Shown: positions 1 to 6,721 of the stretch, in pieces | Layout of the letters: each line of letters starts with the position of its first letter | Numbering within the stretch: the stretch's first letter is position 1 | Assembly: GCA_028713595.1 (NCBI GenBank) | Contig: JAQTNZ010000050.1 | Coordinates: 1 to 10,032 of the forward strand | Length of the DNA stretch: 10,032 nucleotides | From: Methylovulum sp. | GTDB lineage: Bacteria > Pseudomonadota > Gammaproteobacteria > Methylococcales > Methylomonadaceae | Direction: 5' to 3' | Made by a program: the position numbers and the translations under genes | Notes under the pieces: generated by a model | What the model saw: only the letters and a program-made list of their open reading frames with translations | The model's database searches: none | Told to the model about the DNA's origin: nothing

Positions 1-901
1 CATTGACAATGACAATGGCATCGGGCGCCGCTTCCAGTAAGGCGCGGAACTGCTCTTCGCTGTCGCGCAAAGCCTGCTCGGCATTTTTTTCAGTAGTGAC
101 ATCCAGCGCCACCAAGGTGGCGCACATAGGCCGCAGTGCGCCGCCTTGATCTTCGAAGCGGATATGCTTGCGTACCCGTAACCAGCGTACCTGACCATTG
201 GGCCATACCACCCGATGATCCATAAGGAAAGCGCCCGTTCCTTTAGGATTCAGCGAATGGGCGATGTATTGCATCACATTGGCACGGTCATCAGGGTGGA
301 AGCTTGCGTGTATCGCTGTGCGCGGTAAGGTCAGCTCCACTGTGCCTAAGCCAAACATCTGTGCCGCTTCGGCGGAAAGATGTGTCATCCCTGTGATGTA
401 ATCAATATCGGCAAGCCCTAAACCTGCGACTTGCACCCCAAGGGCCAGCCGCTCTTCGCTGGCCTTCAGCGCTTGCAAGGTGTGCATCCGTTCGCGCAAC
501 AACGCGAAACGTTCTATGGAGTTTTCCACGGCACGGGTCAGGCTTTCGGGGGTGATCCTGTGCTTGCCTATATAATCCTGTGCACCGGCACGGAGCACAG
601 CCGAACCCTTGTCCTTAACCTGCCCGGTGATAACCACGACCGGACACGGCGGCAAATCGCCACCGTCGCACAAGGCGGCCAACACTTCCTCGCAGTTCAT
701 GTCCGGCAAATAATAATCAAGGATGACGCATTCGTAAGGCCCGTCCGGCTTGTCGCGGGCTTTTTGCAAGGCTTCGGCACCGAGTTGGGCTTCGGTAAAA
801 CGATAGCGGCGCTCCGAGCCTAGGATCAGCTTTTGCCGAAGATAGGCGCGGTCATTGGCATTGTCTTCAACCAACAAAATATGCCAGAGCTTATTCTTCA
901 T
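1..901 (-). CDS. Receiver-domain protein with tandem PAS domains, C-terminus outside window (partial)
   Basis: This is a cytoplasmic two-component signalling protein. An open frame runs from an ATG at 901 off the left edge, giving 300 visible residues. A receiver domain spans about residues 5–125, with acidic pair E12/D13, phosphoacceptor D62 in VILDYYLPDM, the conserved T92 in VVITG and K113. A first PAS domain follows at about 148–270 (DHRVVWPNGQVRWLRVRKHI is a typical PAS/PAC stretch), and a second begins near 281 (SEEQFRALLEAAPDAIVIVN). The output domain is missing from view: a histidine kinase or a GGDEF/EAL module would both be normal for this layout. The ATG is the only one in frame after an upstream TAG, and no strong Shine-Dalgarno precedes it. 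The protein could accept phosphate from the hybrid kinase encoded upstream on the same strand, but 546 bp of repeats separate the two genes. Confidence 0.9.
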   Translation of the reverse strand, partial: MKNKLWHILLVEDNANDRAYLRQKLILGSERRYRFTEAQLGAEALQKARDKPDGPYECVILDYYLPDMNCEEVLAALCDGGDLPPCPVVVITGQVKDKGSAVLRAGAQDYIGKHRITPESLTRAVENSIERFALLRERMHTLQALKASEERLALGVQVAGLGLADIDYITGMTHLSAEAAQMFGLGTVELTLPRTAIHASFHPDDRANVMQYIAHSLNPKGTGAFLMDHRVVWPNGQVRWLRVRKHIRFEDQGGALRPMCATLVALDVTTEKNAEQALRDSEEQFRALLEAAPDAIVIVN

Positions 902-1083
902 AGTGCCAACAGGGGTTAAGGGTAGCTAACACGGCACTGGTTAACCAGCAGCCACAGGGTATCGTAAAACTTGCGGGTGAATGGCGTAGCCTGCACTTGC
1001 TCGCCTCCACCCATCCACATCACTGCCATTAAGTTAAGGGTTTATTGCTTTCAATTTCAATAAGATAATATAAAAGAGCCGCT

Positions 1084-1103
1084 CTCGTTCCCACACGCTG
1101 TGT
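1084..1103. repeat. Left half of the interrupted palindrome, including target duplication copy 1
   Basis: The sequence is CTCGTTCCC followed by ACACGCTGTGT. Joined to the right half with one 11-bp duplication removed, it restores a perfect 13-bp stem (CTCGTTCCCACAC / GTGTGGGAACGAG) with loop GCT. Palindromes of the CGTTCCCAC…GTGGGAACG type are common interspersed repeats in environmental proteobacteria. Confidence 0.8.
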
Positions 1104-1307
1104 CACTACCATTAAGTTAAGAATTTGTGATTTTAATATCAACAAGATAGGATTAACCGTTCGCCCTGAGCTGGTCGAAGGGTGGGCGGTTAATCCGGTC
1201 ATGGTTCGACAGGCTCACCACGAACGGATTAACTTACTACGACCTTAACTCAATAGCGTTTTCTATGTTATTGAATAAAAATAGTATTCCTTAACTTAAT
1301 GGCAGTG
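1104..1307. mobile_element. Inner MITE-like element (204 bp) with 11-bp target duplication
   Basis: The left end CACTACCATTAAGTTAAG (1104–1121) and right end CTTAACTTAATGGCAGTG (1290–1307) are inverted repeats differing at one base. Both belong to the same terminal sequence family as the outer element. The direct repeat ACACGCTGTGT lies immediately outside both ends (1093–1103 and 1308–1318) and is perfect over 11 bp, the classical footprint of a transposition. The first 45 bp also resemble the first 45 bp of the outer element beyond the terminal repeat (shared TTT-AAT-TCAA-AAGATA pattern), which supports common descent. It has no coding capacity and its centre is a REP-like cassette (1150–1233). 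A target duplication of about 11 bp is compatible with IS4-type transposases, but that assignment is only a suggestion. Confidence 0.8.
1150..1233. repeat. REP-like palindromic cassette inside the inner element
   Basis: CGTTCGCCCTGAGCTGGTCG (from 1158) and the reverse complement of the segment ending at 1225 (CGTTCGTGGTGAGCCTGTCG) match over most positions, so the cassette is an imperfect inverted repeat. The 8-bp word GGATTAAC occurs as direct copies at 1150–1157 and 1226–1233 and once inverted at 1189–1196. The TTCGACAGGCTCA / TGAGC-GTCGAA motif is a widely seen interspersed repeat in proteobacteria. It has no coding capacity, and both arms could fold in DNA or RNA. Confidence 0.75.
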
Positions 1308-1327
1308 ACACGCTGTGTGGGAACGAG
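1308..1327. repeat. Right half of the interrupted palindrome, including target duplication copy 2
   Basis: The sequence is ACACGCTGTGT followed by GGGAACGAG. It is the partner of 1084–1103. The insertion point lies in the loop region of the palindrome. Confidence 0.8.
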
Positions 1328-1438
1328 TATATTCTTATTAACATTATGATTATTAAATATAAATCCTTAACTTAATGGCAGTGATGATGCTCCGGCGTAC
1401 CCACATACCCACAAGAGCATAAAGGGCAGTGTGGGAAC

Positions 1439-1457
1439 GGTAGGGCTTCACCCTACC
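1439..1457 (-). terminator. Hairpin overlapping the stop codon of the hybrid kinase gene
   Basis: GGTAGGG (1439–1445) and CCCTACC (1451–1457) form a perfect 7-bp stem with a 5-nt loop, and the TGA stop of the kinase (1448–1450) lies in the loop. On the minus strand no T-run follows, so it is not a canonical rho-independent terminator. It may still pause transcription or protect the 3' end. Confidence 0.35.
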
Positions 1458-4400
1458 TTAATAATACGGGTGGGTGGCTTGGATAATTTCAACGCTAAAT
1501 CCAAGGTGTTCATAAATTCATTGACCCTGATCGGCTTGGTCAGATAACGGAAAAAACCGGCTTCCAAGCCTTTGGCAATATCGCGGGGCATGGCGTTGGC
1601 ACTGAGCGCGATCACTGGGATATGCGACGTTAGCGGGTCTTGCGACAATATCTCCAACGCCATGATGCCGCTAATGCCGGGCAGGTTAATGTCCATTAGG
1701 ATGACATCCGGTTGCGAGTGCCGCGCAATCTCGACCCCCCGGTTGCCATCGCGTGCCGACAGCAACCGGATGTCCGGCCTGCTGGCGAGCAACGTTGCGA
1801 TCAACAAAAGGTTGGCGGGGTTGTCTTCGACACACAGCACCGTGTGTAGCCGCGCGTCATCGGGCAATAGGGGGTGGGCAATGGCTGCGGGTTCGCTGTC
1901 GCCATCGCTGATGTGCTGTTCGGTGACGTTAAGTTCCACCCAAAACACACTGCCCACGCCAACCGTACTGACCACGCCAATGTCACCGCCCATCAGCTCA
2001 ACCAAACGCTTGCTGACCACCAGGCCTATCCCCGTACCTTCTTCGATGCCGTTCTCCTGGCCTAAGCGGTTGAACGGCTGGAACAGTTGCATGAGTTTTT
2101 CTTCCGACAAGCCTTGCCCGGTATCCCGAAAACTGATGCGGACACGTTGCGTTGCGTTGACATCGCAAGTCACCGCCACTTCGCCCGCCACACGGTTATA
2201 TTTGATGGCGTTGGACAGCAGGTTGATAAATATCTGCTTCACCCGCGTCCGGTCAGCTTTGACAAAACAGGGTTTTTCAAAATGCGGGAACATCACGCGG
2301 ATGCCGCTTTTTTGTGCTTGCGGCTCGATCATCAATTGGCAATCACCCAGCACTTCCGCCAGCGATACCGGTTCGGGTGACAACGATACTTTGCCCGATT
2401 CGATCAACGCCAGATCAAGGATTTCGTTAATCAGCTCCAGCAAATACCAACCGGCCTGCAAAATCTGGTCGATGCTGGCTTTTTGGCTGTCCGTCAGCGG
2501 CGGTTTGCCCGCCTCGATCAATTGCCCAAAACCCAAGATGGCATTCAGCGGCGAGCGCAATTCATGGCTCATACTGGAGAGAAAATCCGATTTGGCAAGA
2601 TTGGCCTTTTCCGCAACGTATTTGGCCGTTTCCAACGCGATATTGGTTTCCTGCAAGGCGTGGTCGAGGAGTTTGCGCTCGGTCACATCCCGCGCCGCCG
2701 CGAACACGCCTTGCAAGGTCCGGCCACGGTCATAAAACGTGGTGGCGTTGTAGGACACCACGGTTTCCTTGCCATTGCGGGTACGGGCGGTCAGCTCGTA
2801 ATTGGTGACTTTTTTGTCATTCAGCACCAAGTTAATGGCGGCTTCGGCGCGTTCGGGGTCAGTGAAAAAGTTTTTGAACGGTGCGCCAATCAGCTCGTCA
2901 CGGGTACAGTCGGTGAGCGCTTCCATCTGCTTGTTGACATCGGTGATGATACCGGCCGGATCGGTGGTCATAATCGCGTCGATATTGGCTTCGATAAGCG
3001 AGCGGGTATAAAAATGTTGGTCACGCAAGCGCTGGTCGAGCTTTTTCTGCTCTTCTTCAACTTGCTTGCGGGCGGTGTTGTCAGTGCCTATCAGCAGATA
3101 ACCAATAATGGCATCTTGGGCATCGCGCAACGCCGTGACCGAGACGACCGCCGGAAAGCGGCTACCGTCTTTGCGGATGTAGGTCAGTTCGTAAATGTCT
3201 TCGATGCCGCGCGAGGCTTTGAACACCAAGGCTTCAAAACCGGGCGTAATCGTGGTTTCCAGCTCGGTGCTTAAAGTTTTGGCACGGATAATGACCTCTT
3301 GCGGATCGGAAATGTCGGCGGGGGTGATTTTGTTTATCACATCGGCGGCGGCATAGCCTAACATGCGCTCCGCACCGACATTGAAAATCTGGATGACTCC
3401 TTGGGCATCGGTGGCGATACTGGAGAAGTTGGCGCTGTTAAAAATGGCGGCCTGCAAAGCCCCCGCTTTGACCCGCTCTTCTTCCGCCTGCTTGCGGATG
3501 GTCAAATCGCGTAAAATGCCGGTAAAATAACGCTGTCCATCCAACTGCATTTCACTCAAGGAAATTTCCAAAGGGAACAATCCCCCCGCCTTGTGTTGGC
3601 CTGTGCCCTCGTGTTGCACCCCCATGCGGGCGCTTGCTTCGTCACCGTTGGCATTTGCGCAGTTGTGGCCTTTGTCCTCTGCCCATTCGGGCAGCAATAC
3701 CCTGAAGTTTTGGCCGATAAGTTCGGCGGCGGTGTAGCCAAAAATGCGTTCGGCGGCAGGGTTGACGGTTTCGATACCGCCGCCATCGGCATGGAAAGTG
3801 ACGATGCCGTCCAACACAGTATTGAGGATGGTCTGCACCAACGCGTTACTGTCGTGCAAGGCTTGTTGCACGGCATAGTCTGCGGTGACATCCCGGAACA
3901 CCAGCACCGCGCCGATCACTTGGCGGTTGTGGTCACGAATCGGGGCGCAACTGTCGGCAATATCGTATTCGTTACCGTCTTGGGCAATCAGCACTGTGTG
4001 GTTGGCCAAACCTTGCACCGTACCGTGTTCCAAAGCCGCCATCACCGGAATCGTCGCGGCCAAGCGGGTAGTTTTGTTGATGATTTGAAAAACCTCATCA
4101 ACCGGACGACCGATAGCGGCGGCTTGTGTCCAGGCGGTGAGCTTTTCCGCCACGGGGTTGAGCAGGGTGATCCGCGCCATCGTGTCGGTGGCGATCACGG
4201 CATCACCAATGGAATTGAGGGTGACGGCAAGTTTTTGCTCGTTGCCTTGTAGGACGGTGTTGACTTGCGCCAGTTCTTTGTTCGCGTCTTCCTGCACCTT
4301 AAGAAAATGCTGGGTTTGCAGATTCGTGACGTGCTTGATCCGCTGCCGGGTTTGCTGATAAATCAGGTAGGCAAATGCCGCTGCGGACACCGTTGTCATC

Positions 4401-5017
4401 AGACTGCTGAAGACAATGATGATGAATAAGCGGCGCATAGAGTCCTGGAACTGGGTTTCGTGTTGCGCCAAGGCGGTTTCTTCAAGTTTGATGAAAGCGT
4501 CCATTTCGATACGGATGGCATCCATCAGGCGCTTGCCGGCACCGCTGCCTACCGCCGCGAACGCAGCGGCCATATCGTCTTGGCGGCGCAAATCGATAAC
4601 GTGCGCCAGTTCGGCTATTTGGCTTTCTATCAACGGCACTATCGCGACCAGATGCTTTTGGGCGGCATCGGCCTCATCGCCTAAGGTCAGTTGCCGCAGT
4701 TCTTGCAAATGCGCACCCACCCGTCCACGCACCGCCAAATAAGGTTCCAAAAACGCTTCATTGCCAGTCAGCACATAACCGCGCTGCCCCGTCTCGGCAT
4801 CTTTCAATTCCGATAACAAATCGTTGGCGTGACTAATCACGTTATGGGTATGCGCCCTCGCCTTGGCAGTGGTCTCGGTCTGCCTAAACATCCAGAAAGC
4901 AAGCACCGTCACCAGCACTGCCAACAGTGCCGCGCCGGTCAGAAAAAGAAAAGCCTTAGCGGACGTTTTCAAGAACAATTGCCCCTGTGTCGCGCCAATA
5001 TCAGCGATAATAAGCAT
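1448..5017 (-). CDS. CHASE3–4xPAS hybrid sensor histidine kinase with C-terminal receiver
   Basis: This 1189-residue inner-membrane sensor kinase autophosphorylates on histidine and passes phosphate to its own receiver. The first membrane segment is at about residues 21–44. The periplasmic CHASE3 domain spans about 50–190 and includes the signature DAETGQRGYVLTGNEAFLEPY region (74–94). The second membrane segment is at about 197–220. Four PAS domains lie at about 258–380, 390–508, 520–650 and 668–780. HisKA carries H818 in SHELRSPLNAI. HATPase has N936 (N box), DTGQGL 965–970 and GTGIGL 994–999. The receiver at about 1058–1180 has E1064/D1065, phosphoacceptor D1109, S1139 and K1161. All catalytic residues are present. 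No Hpt or DNA-binding domain is attached, so a separate partner is needed for output. The ATG at 5017 has no clear Shine-Dalgarno; a better one serves an out-of-frame ATG at 5040, and TTG codons near residues 14 and 16 are alternative starts. Confidence 0.95.
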   Translation of the reverse strand: MLIIADIGATQGQLFLKTSAKAFLFLTGAALLAVLVTVLAFWMFRQTETTAKARAHTHNVISHANDLLSELKDAETGQRGYVLTGNEAFLEPYLAVRGRVGAHLQELRQLTLGDEADAAQKHLVAIVPLIESQIAELAHVIDLRRQDDMAAAFAAVGSGAGKRLMDAIRIEMDAFIKLEETALAQHETQFQDSMRRLFIIIVFSSLMTTVSAAAFAYLIYQQTRQRIKHVTNLQTQHFLKVQEDANKELAQVNTVLQGNEQKLAVTLNSIGDAVIATDTMARITLLNPVAEKLTAWTQAAAIGRPVDEVFQIINKTTRLAATIPVMAALEHGTVQGLANHTVLIAQDGNEYDIADSCAPIRDHNRQVIGAVLVFRDVTADYAVQQALHDSNALVQTILNTVLDGIVTFHADGGGIETVNPAAERIFGYTAAELIGQNFRVLLPEWAEDKGHNCANANGDEASARMGVQHEGTGQHKAGGLFPLEISLSEMQLDGQRYFTGILRDLTIRKQAEEERVKAGALQAAIFNSANFSSIATDAQGVIQIFNVGAERMLGYAAADVINKITPADISDPQEVIIRAKTLSTELETTITPGFEALVFKASRGIEDIYELTYIRKDGSRFPAVVSVTALRDAQDAIIGYLLIGTDNTARKQVEEEQKKLDQRLRDQHFYTRSLIEANIDAIMTTDPAGIITDVNKQMEALTDCTRDELIGAPFKNFFTDPERAEAAINLVLNDKKVTNYELTARTRNGKETVVSYNATTFYDRGRTLQGVFAAARDVTERKLLDHALQETNIALETAKYVAEKANLAKSDFLSSMSHELRSPLNAILGFGQLIEAGKPPLTDSQKASIDQILQAGWYLLELINEILDLALIESGKVSLSPEPVSLAEVLGDCQLMIEPQAQKSGIRVMFPHFEKPCFVKADRTRVKQIFINLLSNAIKYNRVAGEVAVTCDVNATQRVRISFRDTGQGLSEEKLMQLFQPFNRLGQENGIEEGTGIGLVVSKRLVELMGGDIGVVSTVGVGSVFWVELNVTEQHISDGDSEPAAIAHPLLPDDARLHTVLCVEDNPANLLLIATLLASRPDIRLLSARDGNRGVEIARHSQPDVILMDINLPGISGIMALEILSQDPLTSHIPVIALSANAMPRDIAKGLEAGFFRYLTKPIRVNEFMNTLDLALKLSKPPTRIIKVG

Positions 5018-5040
5018 GGCCGGGCGGTACTTGGGTTCAT
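4969..5040 (-). CDS. Possible 23-residue leader ORF overlapping the kinase start
   Basis: An ATG at 5040 follows AAAAAGGT (5047–5054) at ideal spacing. It opens a 23-codon frame starting MNPSTARPCLL and ending at TGA 4969–4971, about 45 bases inside the kinase gene in a different frame. The kinase ATG (5017) lies within it and lacks its own good ribosome site. It may couple translation of the kinase, or it may mark the true start if a single-base error lies between 5017 and 5040. It has no recognisable domain. Confidence 0.3.
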   Translation of the reverse strand: MNPSTARPCLLSLILARHRGNCS

Positions 5041-5099
5041 GGCGTTACCTTTTTATATTGTTAGTGGTTTAGGGTTGGGTCAATTAAGGGTGTGCAAAA

Positions 5100-5846
5100 C
5101 TAATTCGGAAATTGCTTGGCTGCGCTTGCATCACTCAGCAAGCGATAAAACTCTTTCTTGACCACGTCATAGCATTCGCAGGTGCGGCATTCCAAACCCG
5201 CCCGGTCAAGCACGGTGATATGCCCCCGGCGGTAACTGATCAATGCCGCCCGTTGCAAATTGCCGGCGGCTTCAGTAATGCCTTCACGGCGCACGCCCAG
5301 CATACTGGCAATCAATTCCTGGGTCATGGTCAATTCATTCGACGGCAACTTATCCAGTGTCAACAACAGCCAGCGGCATAATTGCTGCTCTACCGAATGA
5401 TGCCGGTTACACACCGCCGTTTGTGACATTTGAGTCATCAGGGCTTGGGTATAACGCAGCAACAAACGCATCATCGGCCCGGTACGGTTAAACTCTTCCA
5501 TTAGATAGCGTGCCTTGAGCCGATAACCAAAGCCGCCGGTATAGACGGTTGCTAAATTGGAAGTGGTGTTACCGCCCATAAACAGGGAAATACCAACCAC
5601 ACCTTCATTGCCGACTCCGGCAATCTCCGCCGATGCGCCGTTTTCCATCACATAATGCAGCGAAACAATGGCGGTGGTCGGAAAATAAACGTGCTGCAAT
5701 TGCCCCCCGTACTCGTAAATGACATCCCCCAGCAGCATAGAAACCAGTTCCAACTGCGGGGCAATGCGGGTAAATATGTCCTCTGGCAATGCGGCGAGAA
5801 GATGGTTTTGTTTGGGGCTATGTTGTGTGGACAACTTATCTGCCAT
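5100..5846 (-). CDS. Crp/Fnr-family transcriptional regulator
   Basis: This 248-residue cytoplasmic DNA-binding regulator has an N-terminal cyclic-nucleotide-binding-like beta-roll at about residues 20–125, a dimerisation helix at about 125–155 and a Crp-type winged helix at about 168–215. The putative recognition helix is around VRREGITEAAGNLQ (185–198). The residues that bind cAMP in Crp (the RSA motif) are absent: the equivalent stretch reads FGYRLKARYL, so a classical cAMP response is unlikely. The N-terminal Fnr-type cysteine cluster is also absent. The C-terminal tail has three closely spaced cysteines, C220, C223 and C225, which could be redox-sensitive or bind metal, though this is inferred. 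The start at 5846 is supported by AGGGA (5854–5858). The kinase gene starts 82 bp downstream on the same strand, so the two are probably co-transcribed. Confidence 0.92.
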   Translation of the reverse strand: MADKLSTQHSPKQNHLLAALPEDIFTRIAPQLELVSMLLGDVIYEYGGQLQHVYFPTTAIVSLHYVMENGASAEIAGVGNEGVVGISLFMGGNTTSNLATVYTGGFGYRLKARYLMEEFNRTGPMMRLLLRYTQALMTQMSQTAVCNRHHSVEQQLCRWLLLTLDKLPSNELTMTQELIASMLGVRREGITEAAGNLQRAALISYRRGHITVLDRAGLECRTCECYDVVKKEFYRLLSDASAAKQFPN

Positions 5847-6216
5847 GCTTTTGTCCCTGAAGCTTAACGCGGGTAAAAATCAAAATTGCGGCGTATGTAA
5901 CAACGAAGATAACACTTTGATAAAAGCATTTGGCATCCCAACAACAAATACATTCACAGCCCGTATCCTGCCTTGACTTTTATAACACACTATCCCAAAG
6001 CCAGTGGGGGGTGGCTATGAAGACCGTGATATTTTGGGTCAAGTAAAACCCATTAAGTTCCATTTGCCGTCTTAATGCACTCACCATAGCGGTGGCATGA
6101 ATAGATAATCGTTTACACTAGCAGCAAAACCGGCTTTCGTCAGTGCGCTGGCGCACATAGGCAGAAGCAAAGTGGCCTGACTGGCAACCCAACGGCATTT
6201 GAATTTCTTAAATGAC
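5847..6216. other. Intergenic region upstream of the Crp/Fnr gene
   Basis: I see no supported gene in this stretch. On the minus strand an extended -10 candidate, TGTTATAAA (5979–5987), lies about 130 bp before the Crp/Fnr start, without a good -35. Next to it is a broken inverted repeat: CCCAAA (5994–5999) with TTTGGG (6033–6038), and inside it AGCCA (5999–6003) with TGGCT (6012–6016). A further small hairpin, TGGGT…ACCCA, lies at 6035–6052. These could be an operator or a 5' leader structure. A 19-bp hairpin repeat at 6143–6161 is listed separately. Confidence 0.4.
6143..6161. repeat. 19-bp hairpin repeat, copy 1
   Basis: GTGCGCTGGCGCACATAGG contains a perfect 5-bp stem, GTGCG/CGCAC, with loop CTGG. 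It matches the copy at 8284–8302 at 17 of 19 positions in the same orientation. This copy lies downstream of the four-gene stress operon. Confidence 0.5.
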
Positions 6217-6247
6217 AAAAGCGCGTACCCGTTAAGGCACACGCTTT
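6217..6247 (-). terminator. Rho-independent terminator of the four-gene stress operon
   Basis: Read on the minus strand, AAAGCGTGT pairs with ACGCGCTTT (one G·U pair) around a 12-nt loop and is followed by TTTTGTCATT. It lies 32 bp after the stop of the DUF2383 gene. Confidence 0.65.
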
Positions 6248-6279
6248 CAGCATTGATAAAAGGCTTAAACTTAGGCGGT

Positions 6280-6714
6280 TTATGCCACTAACAACAGTTC
6301 CAATGCCCCAATATGCGCGTGTTGGGCAGGCAGTAATTTGGTCTCGATCAGTGCCCGAATATCTGCCAGCAGATCAGTGTCTTCCAAGGCGGCCCGGTAA
6401 TCATCCGCACCGCTTTTTTCCCCTTCCAGCAACGCTTTTAAAACCGATTCTGTACCTAACCAATTGGCGCCGCCCAAGACTATTTTTGCCCACGTTCCCC
6501 AAGCGCCTGAGCTTTCGGTAGGATCGCCTTCTAAGCGCATGTTGAGCGCCTGCAAACTGGCAAGAGCCTCTTTATGCTCTTCAAGCAGCGGCATTAACGC
6601 TTCCGACTCGCCTAAGCCAACCCCTTCCTTCAGCTTGTCCAACGCTTGTTGGTAAGTTTCCGTGGCCGACAATTCATTTTTCAGCAATTTTTCAATATTT
6701 TTAATGTGTTGCAT
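6280..6714 (-). CDS. DUF2383 ferritin-like four-helix protein (PA2169 family)
   Basis: This is a 144-residue cytoplasmic helical protein beginning MQHIKNIEKL. It matches the DUF2383/PA2169-type family, which has a ferritin-like four-helix fold and is often annotated as stress-related; its biochemical role is not established. Helices bear carboxylates and histidines typical of the fold: E14, E19, E45/E46/H47, E97/E99, and H132/H134 near the end. Whether a metal site forms cannot be decided from sequence. The start at 6714 is chosen because GGAGA (6722–6726) sits 7 bases upstream. A longer in-frame reading from 6765 adds 17 residues but lacks a ribosome site. It is the last gene of the operon, 56 bp after the glycine-zipper gene. 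Confidence 0.88.
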   Translation of the reverse strand: MQHIKNIEKLLKNELSATETYQQALDKLKEGVGLGESEALMPLLEEHKEALASLQALNMRLEGDPTESSGAWGTWAKIVLGGANWLGTESVLKALLEGEKSGADDYRAALEDTDLLADIRALIETKLLPAQHAHIGALELLLVA

Positions 6715-6721
6715 AATATAA

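Larger units (their letters stand above)
1021..1383. mobile_element. Outer MITE-like element, interrupted by a nested copy
   Basis: The terminal inverted repeats are perfect: CACTGCCATTAAGTTAAGG at 1021–1039 and its reverse complement at 1365–1383. The match extends three more bases outward on each side (1018–1020 CAT and 1384–1386 ATG). Subtracting the nested element (1104–1307) and one copy of its 11-bp target duplication leaves about 148 bp with an AT-rich body and a perfect palindrome near its centre. No transposase is encoded, so it would have to be mobilised in trans. No direct repeat is visible immediately outside 1021 and 1383, so the outer insertion is less certain than the inner one. 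The parent IS family is not identified. Confidence 0.65.
902..1447. other. Repeat-rich intergenic region between receiver-PAS gene and hybrid kinase gene
   Basis: This 546-bp gap holds no confident gene. About 1018–1386 is occupied by nested MITE-like repeats, listed separately, and is visibly more AT-rich than its flanks. The part at 902–1020 has coding-like composition. A minus-strand frame runs from an ATG at 1029, inside the left terminal repeat, to a TAA at 916–918. It encodes 37 residues (beginning MAVMWMGGGEQVQATPFTRK) and stops 14 bp before the receiver-PAS start. It may be the tail of a gene displaced by the element, or chance. At 1387–1447 there are short repeats of ACCCACA type and a half copy of the CGTTCCCACAC palindrome at 1429–1439. 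Confidence 0.6.

Noticed and set aside
119..130. GGCGCACATAGG, which also occurs in the hairpin repeat at 6150–6161
   Set aside because: It is inside the receiver-PAS coding sequence and lacks the GTGCG half of the hairpin immediately before it, so it is likely a chance match.
1021..1383. A CRISPR-like array
   Set aside because: The repeats are two direct and two inverted terminal repeats of mobile elements, not regularly spaced direct repeats with unique spacers.
1377..1392. A sigma-54-like TGGCA-N-TGCT spacing on the plus strand
   Set aside because: It consists of the element's terminal repeat plus flank, and no plus-strand gene follows.
2483..3274. A long plus-strand open frame (263 codons) opposite the hybrid kinase gene
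   Set aside because: It lies wholly antisense to well-conserved PAS and kinase coding sequence, its product shows no recognisable domain, and it has no ribosome site. Such frames are common opposite GC-biased genes. The same applies to the frames at 3593–4252, 1572–2735 and 431–823.
6017..6046. A 9-codon ORF (MKTVIFWVK) on the plus strand after a G-rich stretch
   Set aside because: It is too short, points away from the neighbouring genes, and has no support beyond a G-run.
6048..6075. CCATTAAGTT resembling the MITE terminal repeat
   Set aside because: Only ten bases match, without CACTG or an inverted partner or a target duplication.
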